A DNA stretch of 64,000 nucleotides from Mycobacteriaceae bacterium (GCA_019749805.1 JAIEPH010000062.1:45911-109910); one strand, 5' to 3'. Positions 39,728-51,669 are shown, counted from the first letter of the stretch. Made by a program: numbers and translations. Notes: generated by a model not told the origin, from the letters alone.

Positions 39728-40793
39728 CTAGCACCACATGCGCCATCGGAATCTGCGTCTGCTCCGGCGATGCCGCCAGCCGACTGACCACCCCGGCCTC
39801 GAGCCGATCGAAGAACTCCGTCTTGCGTGGGTCGGCGTGGCCTCCTTCGAGCGCGCTTGCGAACGTGGGGAACGCCGCGGCTCGGCAGAAGGCCCCCCAC
39901 TGAGCACCGAAAGCCTGGGCATCCTTGTCGATTTGGTACTGCTTGAAGAAGCGGTCTTCGGCGTCGAACAGGTCGAGTTGCTCGATCTCGAGATTCTCGA
40001 ATCGCCCGGAGGGCGCGAAGCACGCGCGGAAGTCGGCAGCGTTGCGTCCGGCGATCGGCAGTACCATCCGATGTCTCTCGTCCTCGGTGATCAGTCCGGC
40101 CGCGGTGAGTTCGACCACCGCGTCGTACATGCTGTCGAGAAGCGGGTGGTACCCGAAGTCGCCGGACTCATCGATACCCGGCGTCATCACCACTATCCGT
40201 CCGCCAGGCGCCAGCTCTCTGCCACGGAACGCGACGAACTCGTGCCAGTCGTGCGCGGCCTGACGCGCATACTCGGCTTTGACGCGCTCGTCGCTGCTGT
40301 AGGCGACGTGGATGTGGTCGGGGACCGGCGCGGGCACGCGGCTGAGCCATTGGATCGCCCACGAACTCCAGCCCAGGTTGACGCTGTTGGACGGGAGGAT
40401 CTGCGCGTAAAACGAGCGACCCACGGCTGAGGCGAATGTCGCCGCATCTTTTCGCAGGTAACTGTCCGGGTCGTCACTGAGTGTCTTGAACAATGCCGTG
40501 AAGTCGTTGTCCGGCAGGTCGGTGTGGACGACCAGGATCGAATGGTCGTGTCGGGTTCGCTTGCGCAGCACAGCGATAGCCGCACACATGGGCAGAAGAG
40601 AGTTGTGGCCGTTGGCTGCGCCGTAGTCGGCGACGACGATCGGCCCTGGTTGCCTGGGCAGCGGTACCGCGTCGGCCGCCTTCTCGAATATCGCCATCGC
40701 TGCAGGCAGCCCGGCGGCCTGAAGCCGGGAACTGGCCGTGTAGGACCCGCTTTCCATCGGTTCAGGCCGCACGACGATGCTTGACTCAGGCAT
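39705..40793 (-). CDS. SAM-dependent carboxyl methyltransferase-like protein (SABATH-type)
   Basis: SGSYTASSRLQAAGLPAAMAIFEKAA...VVADYGAANGHNSLLPM and PSNSVNLGWSSWAIQWLSR resemble Methyltransf_7. Confidence 0.65.
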   Translation of the reverse strand: MPESSIVVRPEPMESGSYTASSRLQAAGLPAAMAIFEKAADAVPLPRQPGPIVVADYGAANGHNSLLPMCAAIAVLRKRTRHDHSILVVHTDLPDNDFTALFKTLSDDPDSYLRKDAATFASAVGRSFYAQILPSNSVNLGWSSWAIQWLSRVPAPVPDHIHVAYSSDERVKAEYARQAAHDWHEFVAFRGRELAPGGRIVVMTPGIDESGDFGYHPLLDSMYDAVVELTAAGLITEDERHRMVLPIAGRNAADFRACFAPSGRFENLEIEQLDLFDAEDRFFKQYQIDKDAQAFGAQWGAFCRAAAFPTFASALEGGHADPRKTEFFDRLEAGVVSRLAASPEQTQIPMAHVVLVKRQSKK

Positions 40794-40853
40794 CGCGACC
40801 TCCGGGACGAGTGGGCAACGGGCAGCTGGAGCGTACCCACGACCGTAGTCCCC

Positions 40854-41801
40854 TTACGCGGGATAGGTCACCGAAGTCAGTCGCTCCGAGATCTCCCACA
40901 ACCTGCGTCCGTCGGCCTCGTCACTGGCGCGGGGAAGGATCTTGGCGTCGGTGACGCCGCCGCCGGCCAGTTCGAGGATGCCCCGTGGTCCGTAGAACGC
41001 GCCACCCTGCGCCTCGGGCGCGGTAGCGCCATACAGGCTGGGCAGAATTCCCTCGTCGATCTCCTGCCACATGAACGGCATCGCGGACCGGCTGACGCGG
41101 TAGAAGCGTTCCAGCAGCGTCGGGTTGGCCTGACCGTGTGAGGGGCCGCTCAGCTGGAGGTTGGTCTTGCACAAGCCGGGATGCGACGCGTTCGACATGA
41201 TGTTCCACCCGCCGTGGCGACTCCTGCGGTCCAACTCGATCGCGAACATCAGGTTCGCGGACTTGGATTGCGCGTACGCCTGGGTGGCGTTGTATCGCTT
41301 CTCCCACTGCAGATCGTCGAACCGGATGCCGCCGAAGCGCGCTGCGGAACTGCTCAACGAGTGCACGCGAGGGCTGTCGGCGGCACGCAGCAGCGGCAGC
41401 AGATGGCCGGTGAGCGCGAAGTGGCCCAAATGGTTACAGCCGAACTGCAATTCGAATCCGTCGGCGGTGGTTTCCCGCTGTGGTGGCTGCATGATGCCGG
41501 CATTGTTGATCAGGAGGTCGATCGGTCGCCCCTCGGCGTTCAGTTCGTCGCCGAGCGCCTTGACGCTGGCCAGCGAGGACAGGTCGAGCGACTTGATGGA
41601 CAGCTTGGCGTCGGGGACCGTCGCGCGGATCTGCTCGATCGCTGCCTCGCCCTTCGCGCGGTTGCGGATCGCCATGACGACGTCGGCGCCCGCGGCGGCC
41701 AGCCGGGTCGCGAGGCCAAGCCCCAGTCCGGAGTTGGCGCCGGTGACGACCGCGAGCTTGCCGGACTGATCGGGAACCGTCACTGTGCGCACACGGACCA
41801 T
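40854..41801 (-). CDS. SDR family oxidoreductase, retinol dehydrogenase-like
   Basis: [48 protein letters not shown]. Confidence 0.9.
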   Translation of the reverse strand: MVRVRTVTVPDQSGKLAVVTGANSGLGLGLATRLAAAGADVVMAIRNRAKGEAAIEQIRATVPDAKLSIKSLDLSSLASVKALGDELNAEGRPIDLLINNAGIMQPPQRETTADGFELQFGCNHLGHFALTGHLLPLLRAADSPRVHSLSSSAARFGGIRFDDLQWEKRYNATQAYAQSKSANLMFAIELDRRSRHGGWNIMSNASHPGLCKTNLQLSGPSHGQANPTLLERFYRVSRSAMPFMWQEIDEGILPSLYGATAPEAQGGAFYGPRGILELAGGGVTDAKILPRASDEADGRRLWEISERLTSVTYPA

Positions 41802-41841
41802 GGTTTCTCCTCTGCGTCGGATGGATAATCGAACAGTAACG

Positions 41842-41881
41842 GACCATCGGTCTGATAACAAGAGCCCGATGGTCTGATAAC
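41842..41881. promoter_or_regulatory. candidate TetR operator in divergent SDR/TetR region
   Basis: GACCATCGG-N15-CCGATGGTC inverted repeat plus direct repeat GGTCTGATAAC spaced 22 bp. Confidence 0.6.
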
Positions 41882-41892
41882 GTTGTCGTTTT

Positions 41893-42564
41893 GTGACGTC
41901 CTTTCAGCGCGCTCGCCGACCGGAGCAGATGGCGGCCCGCCGGATGGCGATCATGAACGTCGCGCGCGACATGCTTGCCGAGAAGACCGTCGGCGATATC
42001 AGCTTGCGGGAACTCTCGGATCGGGTGGGACTGGCCAAGTCGAACGTACTGAGATATTTCGACAGCCGCGAGGCGATCTTCCTCGAGGTGCTCGACGAGG
42101 AATTCACGATGTGGCTCGGCGACATCGAGGATCGGCTGGGGCGCCCACGTACCAGAAAATCGGGCTACGCCAACGAGATCCGGGTTGCGACCGTCGTCGC
42201 GGATTCGGTGATGGCGCGCCCGCTGCTCGGCGAGCTTCTCGGGTCGATGGCCTCGGTGCTGGAACGCAACATCTCGCATCGCTTCGCCCGTGACTTCAAG
42301 GCGCGCGCGATGGGGCGGATCGCGGCGTTGGCGGCCCTCGTGCATCGCCATCTGCCCTGGCTTCCTGAAGAGTTCACCGCGTTCTTCGCCGAGGGATCGC
42401 TGATGTTGACAGCGGGCGCGTATCCGTTCTCGGTGCCCACCGAACCAGTGCGCGCCGCCATCGCAGAGATCGGACTTCCCGATCCAGGTCAGCGGTTCAG
42501 CGAGGGGCTGCGATTGGGTCTGCAGACATGGCTGATCGGCGGGGCGGCACAGACCGAGGCGTGA
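41893..42564 (+). CDS. TetR family transcriptional regulator
   Basis: [32 protein letters not shown]. Confidence 0.9.
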   Translation: MTSFQRARRPEQMAARRMAIMNVARDMLAEKTVGDISLRELSDRVGLAKSNVLRYFDSREAIFLEVLDEEFTMWLGDIEDRLGRPRTRKSGYANEIRVATVVADSVMARPLLGELLGSMASVLERNISHRFARDFKARAMGRIAALAALVHRHLPWLPEEFTAFFAEGSLMLTAGAYPFSVPTEPVRAAIAEIGLPDPGQRFSEGLRLGLQTWLIGGAAQTEA

Positions 42565-42600
42565 CAGACATACGGCCGAAGTCGTGACACACTTTCGGCC

Positions 42601-43332
42601 ATGAAGCGCGCGCCGCGGATCGCGATCGTGGTTTCTGTTCTCACATTGGTCGTGTCGGTTCTGGGCTTCGTCGCGACGCTCGTACTGAACACCTTCGTCC
42701 TCGACGAGTACGACGCCTACGGGGAACTGCCGATCCCCGGGTCGACCAACCTGGAGCTTCCCGCGGGCGAGATGACCGTGAGTTTCCATACGGTGACGAC
42801 AGGCGGGCCGACGAGCGGATTTCCGATCCCCGACCTGAGTTTCGGTATCACCCCGACCGAGGGACGCCCGGAACCGACGGTCACCGAAAACGTCGGCGGG
42901 ACAACGTCGGTCAACAGCGACGTACGAGTGCGAATCTGGACAGTGCAGATTCTGCAAGCAGGGACCTACGAGGTCGAGGCAAACGGATCCGTCGACGGTT
43001 ACATCGCACCGAGGCTGGCATTCGGACATGACGCCTCCCGCGGTTGGCTGCTGTTCGTGTTCGGCGGCCTTTTCGGCCTCGGACTGCTGGAGCTCGTCGT
43101 CTCGTTGCTGTGGTCGTCGCGTGCGGCCAAGAAGGCGCGACTTCTGCAACCTCATGAGCGGTCGGCCGATACGCCGACGTGGAGCACCGGATCCGCCCCC
43201 GCGGCCAGTACGCCCACCGATCAGGGTGTGCGGCTCGAACAGATCCGCCACCTCGCCGCGCTGAGGGATTCCGGGGCGCTGACCGAGGACGAGTACGCGG
43301 CCGAGAAGCGCCGCATCCTCAACGGGGACTGA
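42601..43332 (+). CDS. membrane protein with C-terminal SHOCT domain
   Basis: Two TM segments; C-terminus LEQIRHLAALRDSGALTEDEYAAEKRRIL. Confidence 0.85.
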   Translation: MKRAPRIAIVVSVLTLVVSVLGFVATLVLNTFVLDEYDAYGELPIPGSTNLELPAGEMTVSFHTVTTGGPTSGFPIPDLSFGITPTEGRPEPTVTENVGGTTSVNSDVRVRIWTVQILQAGTYEVEANGSVDGYIAPRLAFGHDASRGWLLFVFGGLFGLGLLELVVSLLWSSRAAKKARLLQPHERSADTPTWSTGSAPAASTPTDQGVRLEQIRHLAALRDSGALTEDEYAAEKRRILNGD

Positions 43333-43348
43333 CCGCCGCGGGGACTAC

Positions 43349-43975
43349 TCAGCTGTCGCGCTTGACCCAGTCGTCGTAATTCACGAGCTCGTCACCGATG
43401 GTGGTGGTGTCGCCGTGTCCGGTGTAGACGACGGTGTCGTCGGGCAGCTTTCCGAGCCGGCCCGAGATCGACGAGAGGATCGTGGGGAAGTCCGAGTACG
43501 ACCGTCCGGTGGCCCCCGGGCCGCCCTGGAACAGGGTGTCGCCGCTGAAAACCGCGTTCAATGCGGGCGCATGCCAACACACCGAGCCCGGCGAGTGTCC
43601 AGGAGTGTGCAGAGCGTGCAGCTCGATGCCAGCGACAGCGAGCGTCTCGCCATCGCTGACGGTACGGAAATCCCTCTCAGGGTGAGTCATTCGCCACAGC
43701 ACGTCGTCGGCCGGATGCAGAAGCACCGGCGCGTCGAGCGCATCCGACAGCTCAGGGGCAACGGTGATGTGGTCGTTGTGCCCGTGGGTGCACACGACTG
43801 CCACCACGTTGCGGCCGCCGACGGCCATGACGATCGGCCCGGCGTCGTGGGCGGCGTCGAAGACGATGACGTCGTTGTCGTCGCCGACCAGCCAGATGTT
43901 GTTGTCGACTTCCCAGGACCCGCCGTCGAGTTCGAAGGTGCCGTGGGTGACGACGCGGGAGATGTTGTCGCTCAC
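43349..43975 (-). CDS. MBL-fold metallo-hydrolase
   Basis: [39 protein letters not shown]. Confidence 0.9.
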   Translation of the reverse strand: MSDNISRVVTHGTFELDGGSWEVDNNIWLVGDDNDVIVFDAAHDAGPIVMAVGGRNVVAVVCTHGHNDHITVAPELSDALDAPVLLHPADDVLWRMTHPERDFRTVSDGETLAVAGIELHALHTPGHSPGSVCWHAPALNAVFSGDTLFQGGPGATGRSYSDFPTILSSISGRLGKLPDDTVVYTGHGDTTTIGDELVNYDDWVKRDS

Positions 43976-45057
43976 AGGATCACCACCGAGCGCAAAACCT
44001 CGCCGCCGTGCATGCGATGGAATGCCGACTCGATATCTTCTAAACCGATGCGTTCGGAGACGAACTTCTCCAACGGCAACCTGCCTTGCAGGTAGAGGCT
44101 GATCAACGTGGGGAAGTCACGCTCGGGCAGGCAGTCGCCATACCACGACGACTTCAGTGAACCGCCGCGGGAGAAGAAGTCGATCAGCGGCATCTCCAAC
44201 GTCATGTCCGGAGTCGGAACACCTACCAGCACAACGGTTCCGGCCAGATCGCGGGCATAGAACGCCTGCTTCCACGTTTCGGGCCGACCGACCGCGTCGA
44301 TCACCACGTCCGCGCCGAAGCCGTCGGTCAAATCCTGAATCGTCGCCACCGGGTCGAGCTCTTTGGCGTTGATGGTGTGCGTGGCCCCGAACCCGCGCGC
44401 CCAGTCCAGCTTCTTGTTGTCGGTGTCCACCGCGATGATCCGGCGCGCCCCGACCAAGGCGGCGCCCGCGATCGCGGCATCACCGACACCGCCGCAGCCG
44501 ATAACGGCCACGGTGTCGTCACGGTTGACCGCGCCGGTGTTGATCGCCGCGCCGATACCGGCCATCACCCCGCACCCCAACAGGCCCGCTACCGCGGGAT
44601 CGGCGGCCGGATCAACCTTCGTGCACTGGCCCTCGTGCACCAACGTCTTGTCGGCGAAGGCGCCGATGCCCAGCGCGGGCGTCAAGGGGGTGCCGTCGGT
44701 CAAGGTCATCGGCTGCTCGGCGTTGAATGTGTCAAAGCACAAATGTGGGCGACCGCGCTTGCATGCCCGGCACTGTCCACACACCGCACGCCAGTTCAGG
44801 ATCACGAAGTCGCCGGGCTCCACATTCGTCACGCCAGCGCCGACCGACTCCACCGTGCCCGCCGCCTCATGACCCAGCAGGAAGGGGAACTCGTCGTTGA
44901 TCCCGCCCTCGCGGTACGTCAGGTCGGTGTGGCACACGCCGCAAGCGATGATGTCGACCACCATCTCACCGGCACCCGGATCGGGGATGACCACCTCTAC
45001 CACCTCGACCGGCTCACCCTTCTTACGCGAAATCACGCCACGCACCGTCTGAGTCAT
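43972..45057 (-). CDS. mscR: S-(hydroxymethyl)mycothiol dehydrogenase / zinc alcohol dehydrogenase
   Basis: [45 protein letters not shown] partner directly downstream as in the Rv2259/Rv2260 pair. Confidence 0.85.
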   Translation of the reverse strand: MTQTVRGVISRKKGEPVEVVEVVIPDPGAGEMVVDIIACGVCHTDLTYREGGINDEFPFLLGHEAAGTVESVGAGVTNVEPGDFVILNWRAVCGQCRACKRGRPHLCFDTFNAEQPMTLTDGTPLTPALGIGAFADKTLVHEGQCTKVDPAADPAVAGLLGCGVMAGIGAAINTGAVNRDDTVAVIGCGGVGDAAIAGAALVGARRIIAVDTDNKKLDWARGFGATHTINAKELDPVATIQDLTDGFGADVVIDAVGRPETWKQAFYARDLAGTVVLVGVPTPDMTLEMPLIDFFSRGGSLKSSWYGDCLPERDFPTLISLYLQGRLPLEKFVSERIGLEDIESAFHRMHGGEVLRSVVIL

Positions 45058-45143
45058 GGGGATAACATAACGTTCTCAATTAATTCATGCCCGAAGGGCC
45101 ATTTGAACTTCTCCTGCCGGATATACCGTTGTACTTCACTGAC

Positions 45144-46757
45144 ATGGATATCGGCATAGGCACTCACGGCGACCTGCTGCTGACTGCGCGCACCGCGCAC
45201 GTCCGCCGAGACTGGCATGCCTCCTACTCGGCATTCTCGCGGGCAGGCGAGGACACGCCGCTGGGTACCGACGACCTCGACGCGCTGGCCACGGCGGCCT
45301 GGCAGCTGGGCCGCGGCAAGGAGTCCTTGCGCATCGCCGAACGTGTCTTCGGACAGTTGTCGCGCACCGACCCGCCGTCGGCGGCGATGAAAGCCGTCGA
45401 ACTCGCCCTGGCGTGGTTCACCCGCGGGGACTTGGTCATCGCGCAGGGCTGGATGAACCGGGCACGCCGACTGCTCGACGGCGCTCCCGAAGGGCCTACC
45501 GACGGCTATCTGGCATATCTCGAGGCGCTGGTGGTGATGAGCGACGCCGATGCGCTCGCCGCACGGGTGCAGAGGCTACGAGAAGTCTCTGCGCGGCTCG
45601 ACATGCCCGCGCTCAACGCACTGTGCCGGGTCGCCGAGGCGCTGACCGCGATCAGCGAGGCCCGGTTGGCCGATGCGTACGGGCTGATCGACGAGGCGAT
45701 GTTGCCGATCCTTGCAGACCAGGTGCCCCTCGATTGGGCGGGCGACATCTACTGCGTCGTCCTCACCCAATGTCACCGGCTGGCCGACCTGCCGCGAATG
45801 AGGGCGTGGACCCAATCAATGGAGCGCTGGTGCAACGACTTTGCGGCGTCGTCGAACTACGGCGGGGTCTGTGATGTGCATCGGTTGCAGCTGTCGGCTG
45901 CCACCGAGGACTACCGCCGGCTCGAGGACAGGCTTGCCGAGACCAGCCGGGCGCTGGAGGAGGTCAACACCTGGGCCGCCGGTGAGGGGTACTTCCAACT
46001 GGGGGAGGTGCGGCGGCTGCGCGGCGATGCCGATGGTGCGTTCGCGGCCTTTGCGCACGCCCGGGCCCTTGGTGTGGAGCCGCAACCCGGTGAGGCGTTG
46101 CTGCGTTGCCGGGTGGGTGACCGCGAGACCGCGTGGACCGATTTGCGGCTGGCGCTTGCCGGCGCCGACCGGCCGGGCCGCATGCGATTGTTGCGCGCGT
46201 CGGTCGAAATCGCGCTGGCACGTGGCAGCCTCGACGAAGGCGAAAGATACTGCGCCGAACTCGAATCCGGCGCCGAAGCGTTCGCCACCCCTGGCTTCCG
46301 GGCGTGGGCGGCACACGCCCGCGGCGCGCTGCTGACACAGCAGGGGCAGCACGCGAGCGCACTGGGCTTGCTCGAAGCGGCGCTGCGCGAGTATCGAACT
46401 CAGCAATCTCGGTACGAAACCGCGCAGATCTACGAGTGGATGGCCGTCGCGCACAAGGGCCTCGGCGACGAGCGGCTGGCCGCCGCGGACTCGGCGACCG
46501 CCGAGAGCATCTACGCCCAGCTGGGAGTCGAGTCGGCCCAGATCTGCGTCACCGCCACACCCCGGGGTCTGACCAAACGCGAAATCGAGATCCTGCAACG
46601 AATCGCCGGGGGCGCGACCAACAGACGGGTTGCCGAGCAGATCTGCATCAGTGAGAAGACGGTCGGCCGTCATCTGGCAAACATCTACGCCAAACTCGAC
46701 GTCTCGTCGCGCACGGCCGCGGTGGCGTGGGCATACGACAACGACATCCTGCAATGA
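45144..46757 (+). CDS. LuxR-type regulator with TPR-like N-terminal region
   Basis: C-terminal Lux[50 protein letters not shown]; start at 45087 also possible. Confidence 0.85.
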   Translation: MDIGIGTHGDLLLTARTAHVRRDWHASYSAFSRAGEDTPLGTDDLDALATAAWQLGRGKESLRIAERVFGQLSRTDPPSAAMKAVELALAWFTRGDLVIAQGWMNRARRLLDGAPEGPTDGYLAYLEALVVMSDADALAARVQRLREVSARLDMPALNALCRVAEALTAISEARLADAYGLIDEAMLPILADQVPLDWAGDIYCVVLTQCHRLADLPRMRAWTQSMERWCNDFAASSNYGGVCDVHRLQLSAATEDYRRLEDRLAETSRALEEVNTWAAGEGYFQLGEVRRLRGDADGAFAAFAHARALGVEPQPGEALLRCRVGDRETAWTDLRLALAGADRPGRMRLLRASVEIALARGSLDEGERYCAELESGAEAFATPGFRAWAAHARGALLTQQGQHASALGLLEAALREYRTQQSRYETAQIYEWMAVAHKGLGDERLAAADSATAESIYAQLGVESAQICVTATPRGLTKREIEILQRIAGGATNRRVAEQICISEKTVGRHLANIYAKLDVSSRTAAVAWAYDNDILQ

Positions 46758-46875
46758 GCATCTGCATCGAATGCACCACAACGACGTCCGAAACGTGCAG
46801 GGTTTGGCCGATGCGGACGGTGCGCGCCAGGCGTTTACTTCAAATGATCACCGCTCGACTACCTCAAGGAGCACG

Positions 46876-47955
46876 ATGACCACCATCGAAGAACAGCAAT
46901 TCACCGACACCACAGAAGAATTCGCCGACCGTATCGCCGGTGCCATCGACAGCGCCAGCCTGGCGATACTGCTGTCGATCGGGCACCAGACCAAACTGTT
47001 CGACACGCTGGCCGAACTTCCACCGGCCACCAGCGCGCAGATCGCCGACGCCGCCGGGCTCAACGAACGCTATGTGCGGGAATGGCTGGGCGGGGTGGTG
47101 TCCGGCCGCGTCGTCGAATTCAACCCGGCCACGCAGACCTATACCCTTCCGCGGCACCGCGCGGCCGTGCTGACGCGGGCGGCGGGTCCGGACAATCTGG
47201 CCCGCGTCGCGCAGTTCATACCGATGCTCGGTGAGGTGGAACAGCAGGTTGTCGATTGCTTCCACAACGGCGGTGGTTTGTCCTACAGCGACTACCCTCG
47301 CTTTCACAAGCTGATGGCCGAGGAGAGCGGTGAGGTGTTCGACGCCGCACTCGTGGAGGTCATCCTGCCGATGGCCGACGGCCTGCCCGAGCGGCTGCGC
47401 GCCGGCGCCGACGTGGCCGACATCGGCTGTGGCAGTGGTCACGCGATCAATGTCATGGCACAGGCGTTTCCGGCAAGTCGCTTCACCGGGATCGACTTCT
47501 CCGACGAAGGCCTCGCTGTCGGCCGAGCCGAAGCCCAACGGCTGAGCCTGCCCAACGCGACGTTCGCCGCCATGGACGTGGCCGCGCTCGATATGAGCGA
47601 AACCTATGACGTCATCACAGTTTTCGACGCGATTCACGACCAGGCCCACCCCGCGCGGGTGCTCCAGAACATCTATTCCGCGCTGCGGCCAGGCGGCCTG
47701 TTGTTGATGGTCGACATCAAGGCGTCGACTCAGTTGGAGGACAATGTCGGCGTGCCGTTGGCGACATACCTCTACACGGTGTCGACGATGCACTGCATGA
47801 GCGTGTCGTTGGGTCTGGGCGGAGATGGGCTGGGCACCTGTTGGGGCCGGCAACTGGCGACCTCGATGCTCGCCGATGCCGGCTTCGGGGACGTCACGGT
47901 CCGCGAGATCGAATCCGACGCGTTCAACTACTACTACATCGCGCGCAAATCATGA
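46876..47955 (+). CDS. class I SAM-dependent methyltransferase (Rv2258c-like)
   Basis: [30 protein letters not shown]-terminal winged-helix-like region. Confidence 0.85.
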   Translation: MTTIEEQQFTDTTEEFADRIAGAIDSASLAILLSIGHQTKLFDTLAELPPATSAQIADAAGLNERYVREWLGGVVSGRVVEFNPATQTYTLPRHRAAVLTRAAGPDNLARVAQFIPMLGEVEQQVVDCFHNGGGLSYSDYPRFHKLMAEESGEVFDAALVEVILPMADGLPERLRAGADVADIGCGSGHAINVMAQAFPASRFTGIDFSDEGLAVGRAEAQRLSLPNATFAAMDVAALDMSETYDVITVFDAIHDQAHPARVLQNIYSALRPGGLLLMVDIKASTQLEDNVGVPLATYLYTVSTMHCMSVSLGLGGDGLGTCWGRQLATSMLADAGFGDVTVREIESDAFNYYYIARKS

Positions 47956-48893
47956 CCCGGCGCGGCAGTCTTCCTCAGCTGGGCGGCGGCTTGTTCGTGA
48001 CCGACGGTGGACTCGAGACCGAACTCGTCTTCCATGACGGCATCGACCTGCCTGCCTTCGCGGCGTTCCCGTTGCTCGACAGTCCGGACACCCGGGACCG
48101 GCTGCGGCGGTACTACGACGGGTACCTGGCGATCGCGCGCAGGCATGACGCCGGTTTCGTCGTCGAAACACCAACGTGGCGTGCCAATCCCGACTGGGCC
48201 TCACAGCTCGGATACTCGCCCGAGCGCCTCGACGCGGTGAACCGTTCGGCGGTGGAGCTCGCCGAGGAGGTCCGTGCGGCCGCGACGGCCGAGGGTCTCA
48301 CCGCGGTGGTGAGCGGCTGCGTGGGCCCGCGCGGCGACGGCTATGACCCGCGCGACGCGATGACGGCCGAGGATGCCGAGCGGTATCACGCGGTCCAGAT
48401 CGCGACGTTCGCCGATACGACCGCCGATCAGGTCACCGCGATCACGATGACCAACGTCGCAGAGGGGATCGGTGTGGTGCGCGCCGCTGCCGCGGTGGGC
48501 ATTCCCGCAGCGGTCTCGTTCACCGTCGAGACCGATGGCCGGCTGCCGACGGGTCAGCCGTTGCACGAGGCGATCGAGCAGGTTGATGCCGAAACAGACG
48601 GCGGTGCAGCGTATTTCATGGTCAACTGCGCGCATCCGACGCATTTCGCGGATGCGCTGGGCCGCGACGGGGCGTGGCGGTCGCGGCTCGTCGGTCTGCG
48701 CGCGAACGCGTCATCGAAGAGCCACGCTGAACTCGACGAGTCCACCGAGCTCGACGAAGGCGACCCCGACGACCTCGGGGCGCGGCACGCCGCCCTGCGG
48801 GATCGCTTACCTGCGGTGACGGTGCTCGGCGGGTGCTGCGGCACCGACGCGCGCCATGTGGCGGCCATCTGTGAGGCGTGGAGCGCCCAATAG
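47952..48893 (+). CDS. mmuM: homocysteine S-methyltransferase
   Basis: [52 protein letters not shown]. Confidence 0.85.
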   Translation: MTRRGSLPQLGGGLFVTDGGLETELVFHDGIDLPAFAAFPLLDSPDTRDRLRRYYDGYLAIARRHDAGFVVETPTWRANPDWASQLGYSPERLDAVNRSAVELAEEVRAAATAEGLTAVVSGCVGPRGDGYDPRDAMTAEDAERYHAVQIATFADTTADQVTAITMTNVAEGIGVVRAAAAVGIPAAVSFTVETDGRLPTGQPLHEAIEQVDAETDGGAAYFMVNCAHPTHFADALGRDGAWRSRLVGLRANASSKSHAELDESTELDEGDPDDLGARHAALRDRLPAVTVLGGCCGTDARHVAAICEAWSAQ

Positions 48894-48902
48894 GCTGCTG
48901 AT

Positions 48903-49727
48903 GTGGCAGCGCTTGATGCGATCGAAGAGTGGCCGGTCCCGACCGCCGCAGCAGCGGTGGTCGGACCGTCCGGAATCCTGGCCCAGCACGGCGACGTCCG
49001 GCAGCGCTTCAAGTTGGCATCGGTGACCAAGCCGCTGGTGGCCCGGGCCGCGCAGATCGCGGTCGAGGAGGGTGCCGTCGACTTCGACACCGAAGCCGGC
49101 CCGCCCGGCTCCACGGTGCGTCACCTGCTGGCCCACACGTCCGGGTACTCGATGCACTCAGCGGATCTGATGGCCGAGCCCGGCAAACGCCGGGTGTACT
49201 CGAACTACGGATTCGGGGTGCTCGCCGAGACGATCCAACGGGCGGCGGGCATCGAGTTCGGGCAGTACCTGACCGAGGCGGTATGCGAGCCGCTCGGGCT
49301 GTCGGATACGACGCTGGCGGGCGGTGCCGAGGCGGCCGGATTCGGCGCCACCTCGACCGTCACCGACCTCGTCGCCTTCGCCGGCGACCTGCTGCGCCCC
49401 GCGATCGTGTCCGAACAGATGCACACCGAGGCCACCCTGGTGCAGTTTCCCGGCGTGTCGGGGGTGCTGCCCGGTTTCGGGACGCAGCGTCCCAACGACT
49501 GGGGGCTGGGCTTCGAGATCAGGGACGACAAGTCGCCGCACTGGACAGGTTCGGCGAACTCGGACGCCACCTACGGGCATTTCGGCCAGTCAGGGACGTT
49601 TTTATGGGTGGACCCGCAGGTTGACCTGGCGCTCGTGGTGCTCACGGACCGCGATTTCGGCGACTGGGCCTATTCGCGCTGGCCCGCGCTGTCTGATGCC
49701 ATCCTGAGAGAATTCGGCGCAGACTAG
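48903..49727 (+). CDS. beta-lactamase-like serine hydrolase
   Basis: FKLASVTKPLVARAAQI (SxTK-type), VYSNYGFGVLAETI. Confidence 0.85.
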   Translation: MAALDAIEEWPVPTAAAAVVGPSGILAQHGDVRQRFKLASVTKPLVARAAQIAVEEGAVDFDTEAGPPGSTVRHLLAHTSGYSMHSADLMAEPGKRRVYSNYGFGVLAETIQRAAGIEFGQYLTEAVCEPLGLSDTTLAGGAEAAGFGATSTVTDLVAFAGDLLRPAIVSEQMHTEATLVQFPGVSGVLPGFGTQRPNDWGLGFEIRDDKSPHWTGSANSDATYGHFGQSGTFLWVDPQVDLALVVLTDRDFGDWAYSRWPALSDAILREFGAD

Positions 49728-49843
49728 CGCAACAGGCGCCTCACAGGGCACAATAGACACGCACGACACATACATTTGCGAATACTTCGGAACCGCCAGG
49801 TCGCTTGGGGAAGACGTCCCTCGTGGAGCCGAAGGAGCAGCAA

Positions 49844-50356
49844 ATGCGTGCAGCGAACCAATTCGCCGACGCGGCGACTGGCGTGGTGTACATCCATGCT
49901 TCTCCCGCGGCGGTAGCCCCTCATGTCGAGTGGGCGCTGTCGTCGACTCTTTCGGCGAGAGCAAACCTGAAGTGGACGCCCCAGCCGGCCATGCCCGGGC
50001 AGCTGCGCGCCGTCACCAACTGGATCGGGCCGGTGGGCACGGGGGCGGCCCTGGCGAACGCACTGCGGTCCTGGTCGGTGTTGCGCTTCGAAGTCACCGA
50101 GGACCCCAGCGCGGGCGTCGACGGTCATCGCTGGTGCCACACCCCGCAATTGGGCATGTGGAGCGGCGCGATGAGCGCCAACGGCGACGTGATGGTCGGC
50201 GAGATGCGGCTGCGGACGTTGATGCAATCGGGGGCCGACATGCTGGCCGCCGAACTCGATTCGGTGCTCGGCACCGCATGGGACGAGGCGCTCGAGCCCT
50301 ACCGTGACGGCGGCGACGCCGCCGAGGTCAGCTGGCTGACCCGAGGAGTCGGCTAG
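49844..50356 (+). CDS. DUF3145 family protein
   Basis: VVYIHASPAAVAPHVEWALSSTLSARANLKWTPQPAMPGQLRA. Confidence 0.75.
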   Translation: MRAANQFADAATGVVYIHASPAAVAPHVEWALSSTLSARANLKWTPQPAMPGQLRAVTNWIGPVGTGAALANALRSWSVLRFEVTEDPSAGVDGHRWCHTPQLGMWSGAMSANGDVMVGEMRLRTLMQSGADMLAAELDSVLGTAWDEALEPYRDGGDAAEVSWLTRGVG

Positions 50357-50469
50357 CCGCGTGTGCTCGGAGTTCGGCGCGCTGAGAAAATTCACCGGCA
50401 AATTTCGCAGTAGTTGCACCTTCGACTTCGCGATCGCTGAGACTGTCGTCATCTCCCCAGGAGGCGACA

Positions 50470-50766
50470 ATGTTCACGATCCGCATAATCACCGCAGCGG
50501 CCTTCGCCACCGGTGCGCTTCTCACCACGGCAACCGCATCGGCATCACCGGCGACCGACGCGCTGTTCGGCGCCCTGGACGGGCTCGGGTTGCCGATATC
50601 GGGACCGGCCGTCGTCACGGCGGGCAATCTGGCCTGCGATTCCTCTACCAGCGGCCTGGCCCGCGATCTGATCGCATCGCGGATCTCCAGCGAGTTCGGC
50701 CTGGACCCCGGTCAGGCGAACCAGTTCGTCGGGATCAGCCTCGCGGTCTACTGCCCGCTGCGATAA
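50470..50766 (+). CDS. secreted DUF732-like protein
   Basis: Signal peptide; LACDSSTSGLARDLIASRISSEFGLDPGQANQFVGISLAVYCP. Confidence 0.7.
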   Translation: MFTIRIITAAAFATGALLTTATASASPATDALFGALDGLGLPISGPAVVTAGNLACDSSTSGLARDLIASRISSEFGLDPGQANQFVGISLAVYCPLR

Positions 50767-50769
50767 TCG

Positions 50770-51669
50770 CTACGAGGCCGGCGTCAGGATCTTCAGCGCC
50801 CCCGGCACCGCCGACACCTCGACGGGAAGCGGACAGGCGTACTCACCATCGGCGTAGGCGTTGATGCCCGGCGAGTCGACGGTGATGGTGCGGGCACGCT
50901 CGGTGCGGACCTCGTCGAGGTCGACGTGCGTGCCCTTGAATACGGTGGGGAACAGTCGGATCAGCTTCGTGCGCGACGCCGATGACACCATCGTGACGTC
51001 CAGCAGTCCGTCGGTGGGGTCGGCCTTCGGACAGATCCGCATGCCGCCGCCGTAGCTCTTGGTGTTGCCGAAGGCGGCCAACGTCAATTCGGTGTCCAGT
51101 TCGCGCCCGTCGAACGTCAGGCTGAACGGCAGCAGCCGCAATTTGGACAACTCGGCGACCATCGCGACGTGGTAGCGCATGCGGCCGTGCGGCCACTTCA
51201 TCCGGTTGGTTCTGTCGGTCACCAGCGAGTCGAAGCCGGCGGCCATCACGGTGCCGAACCACTTCTGGGCGCCGTCGATGCTCCTGATGCGACCCAGGTC
51301 GACGGTCTTGGCCACGCCGTCGACGATGACGTCGGCTGCGGCTTCGGGATCCTTTGCCGGAATGCCGAATTCACGGGCATGGTCGTTGCCAGTGCCAGAC
51401 GGGATGATGCCCAGCGGGATGTCGGTCTGCGCAAGCACCTGCAGGGCAAGCGAGACGATGCCGTCGCCGCCGACGACGACCAGCGCATCCATCCCGCGTT
51501 CGAGTGCACCCTCGACGAGTCGTCTCGCGTGCTCGGCATCGGTACCCGCGATGGCGACGACGTCGATGCCGCGCCGGTGCAACCGCGCGACGGCGCGTTC
51601 GGCGGCGTGCGGGGCACTGCCGTGCCCCGATGCCGGATTCGTCAGCATCGTGACGCGGTTGAAGGTCAT
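50770..51669 (-). CDS. diacylglycerol/lipid kinase
   Basis: TMLTNPASGHG, VVVGGDGIVSLALQVL, GIIPSGTGNDHAREFGIP. Confidence 0.9.
   Translation of the reverse strand: MTFNRVTMLTNPASGHGSAPHAAERAVARLHRRGIDVVAIAGTDAEHARRLVEGALERGMDALVVVGGDGIVSLALQVLAQTDIPLGIIPSGTGNDHAREFGIPAKDPEAAADVIVDGVAKTVDLGRIRSIDGAQKWFGTVMAAGFDSLVTDRTNRMKWPHGRMRYHVAMVAELSKLRLLPFSLTFDGRELDTELTLAAFGNTKSYGGGMRICPKADPTDGLLDVTMVSSASRTKLIRLFPTVFKGTHVDLDEVRTERARTITVDSPGINAYADGEYACPLPVEVSAVPGALKILTPAS

Noticed and set aside
41434-43251. 605-aa minus-strand ORF
   Set aside because: Opposes TetR and SHOCT genes and runs out of frame into the SDR gene; no recognisable domain.
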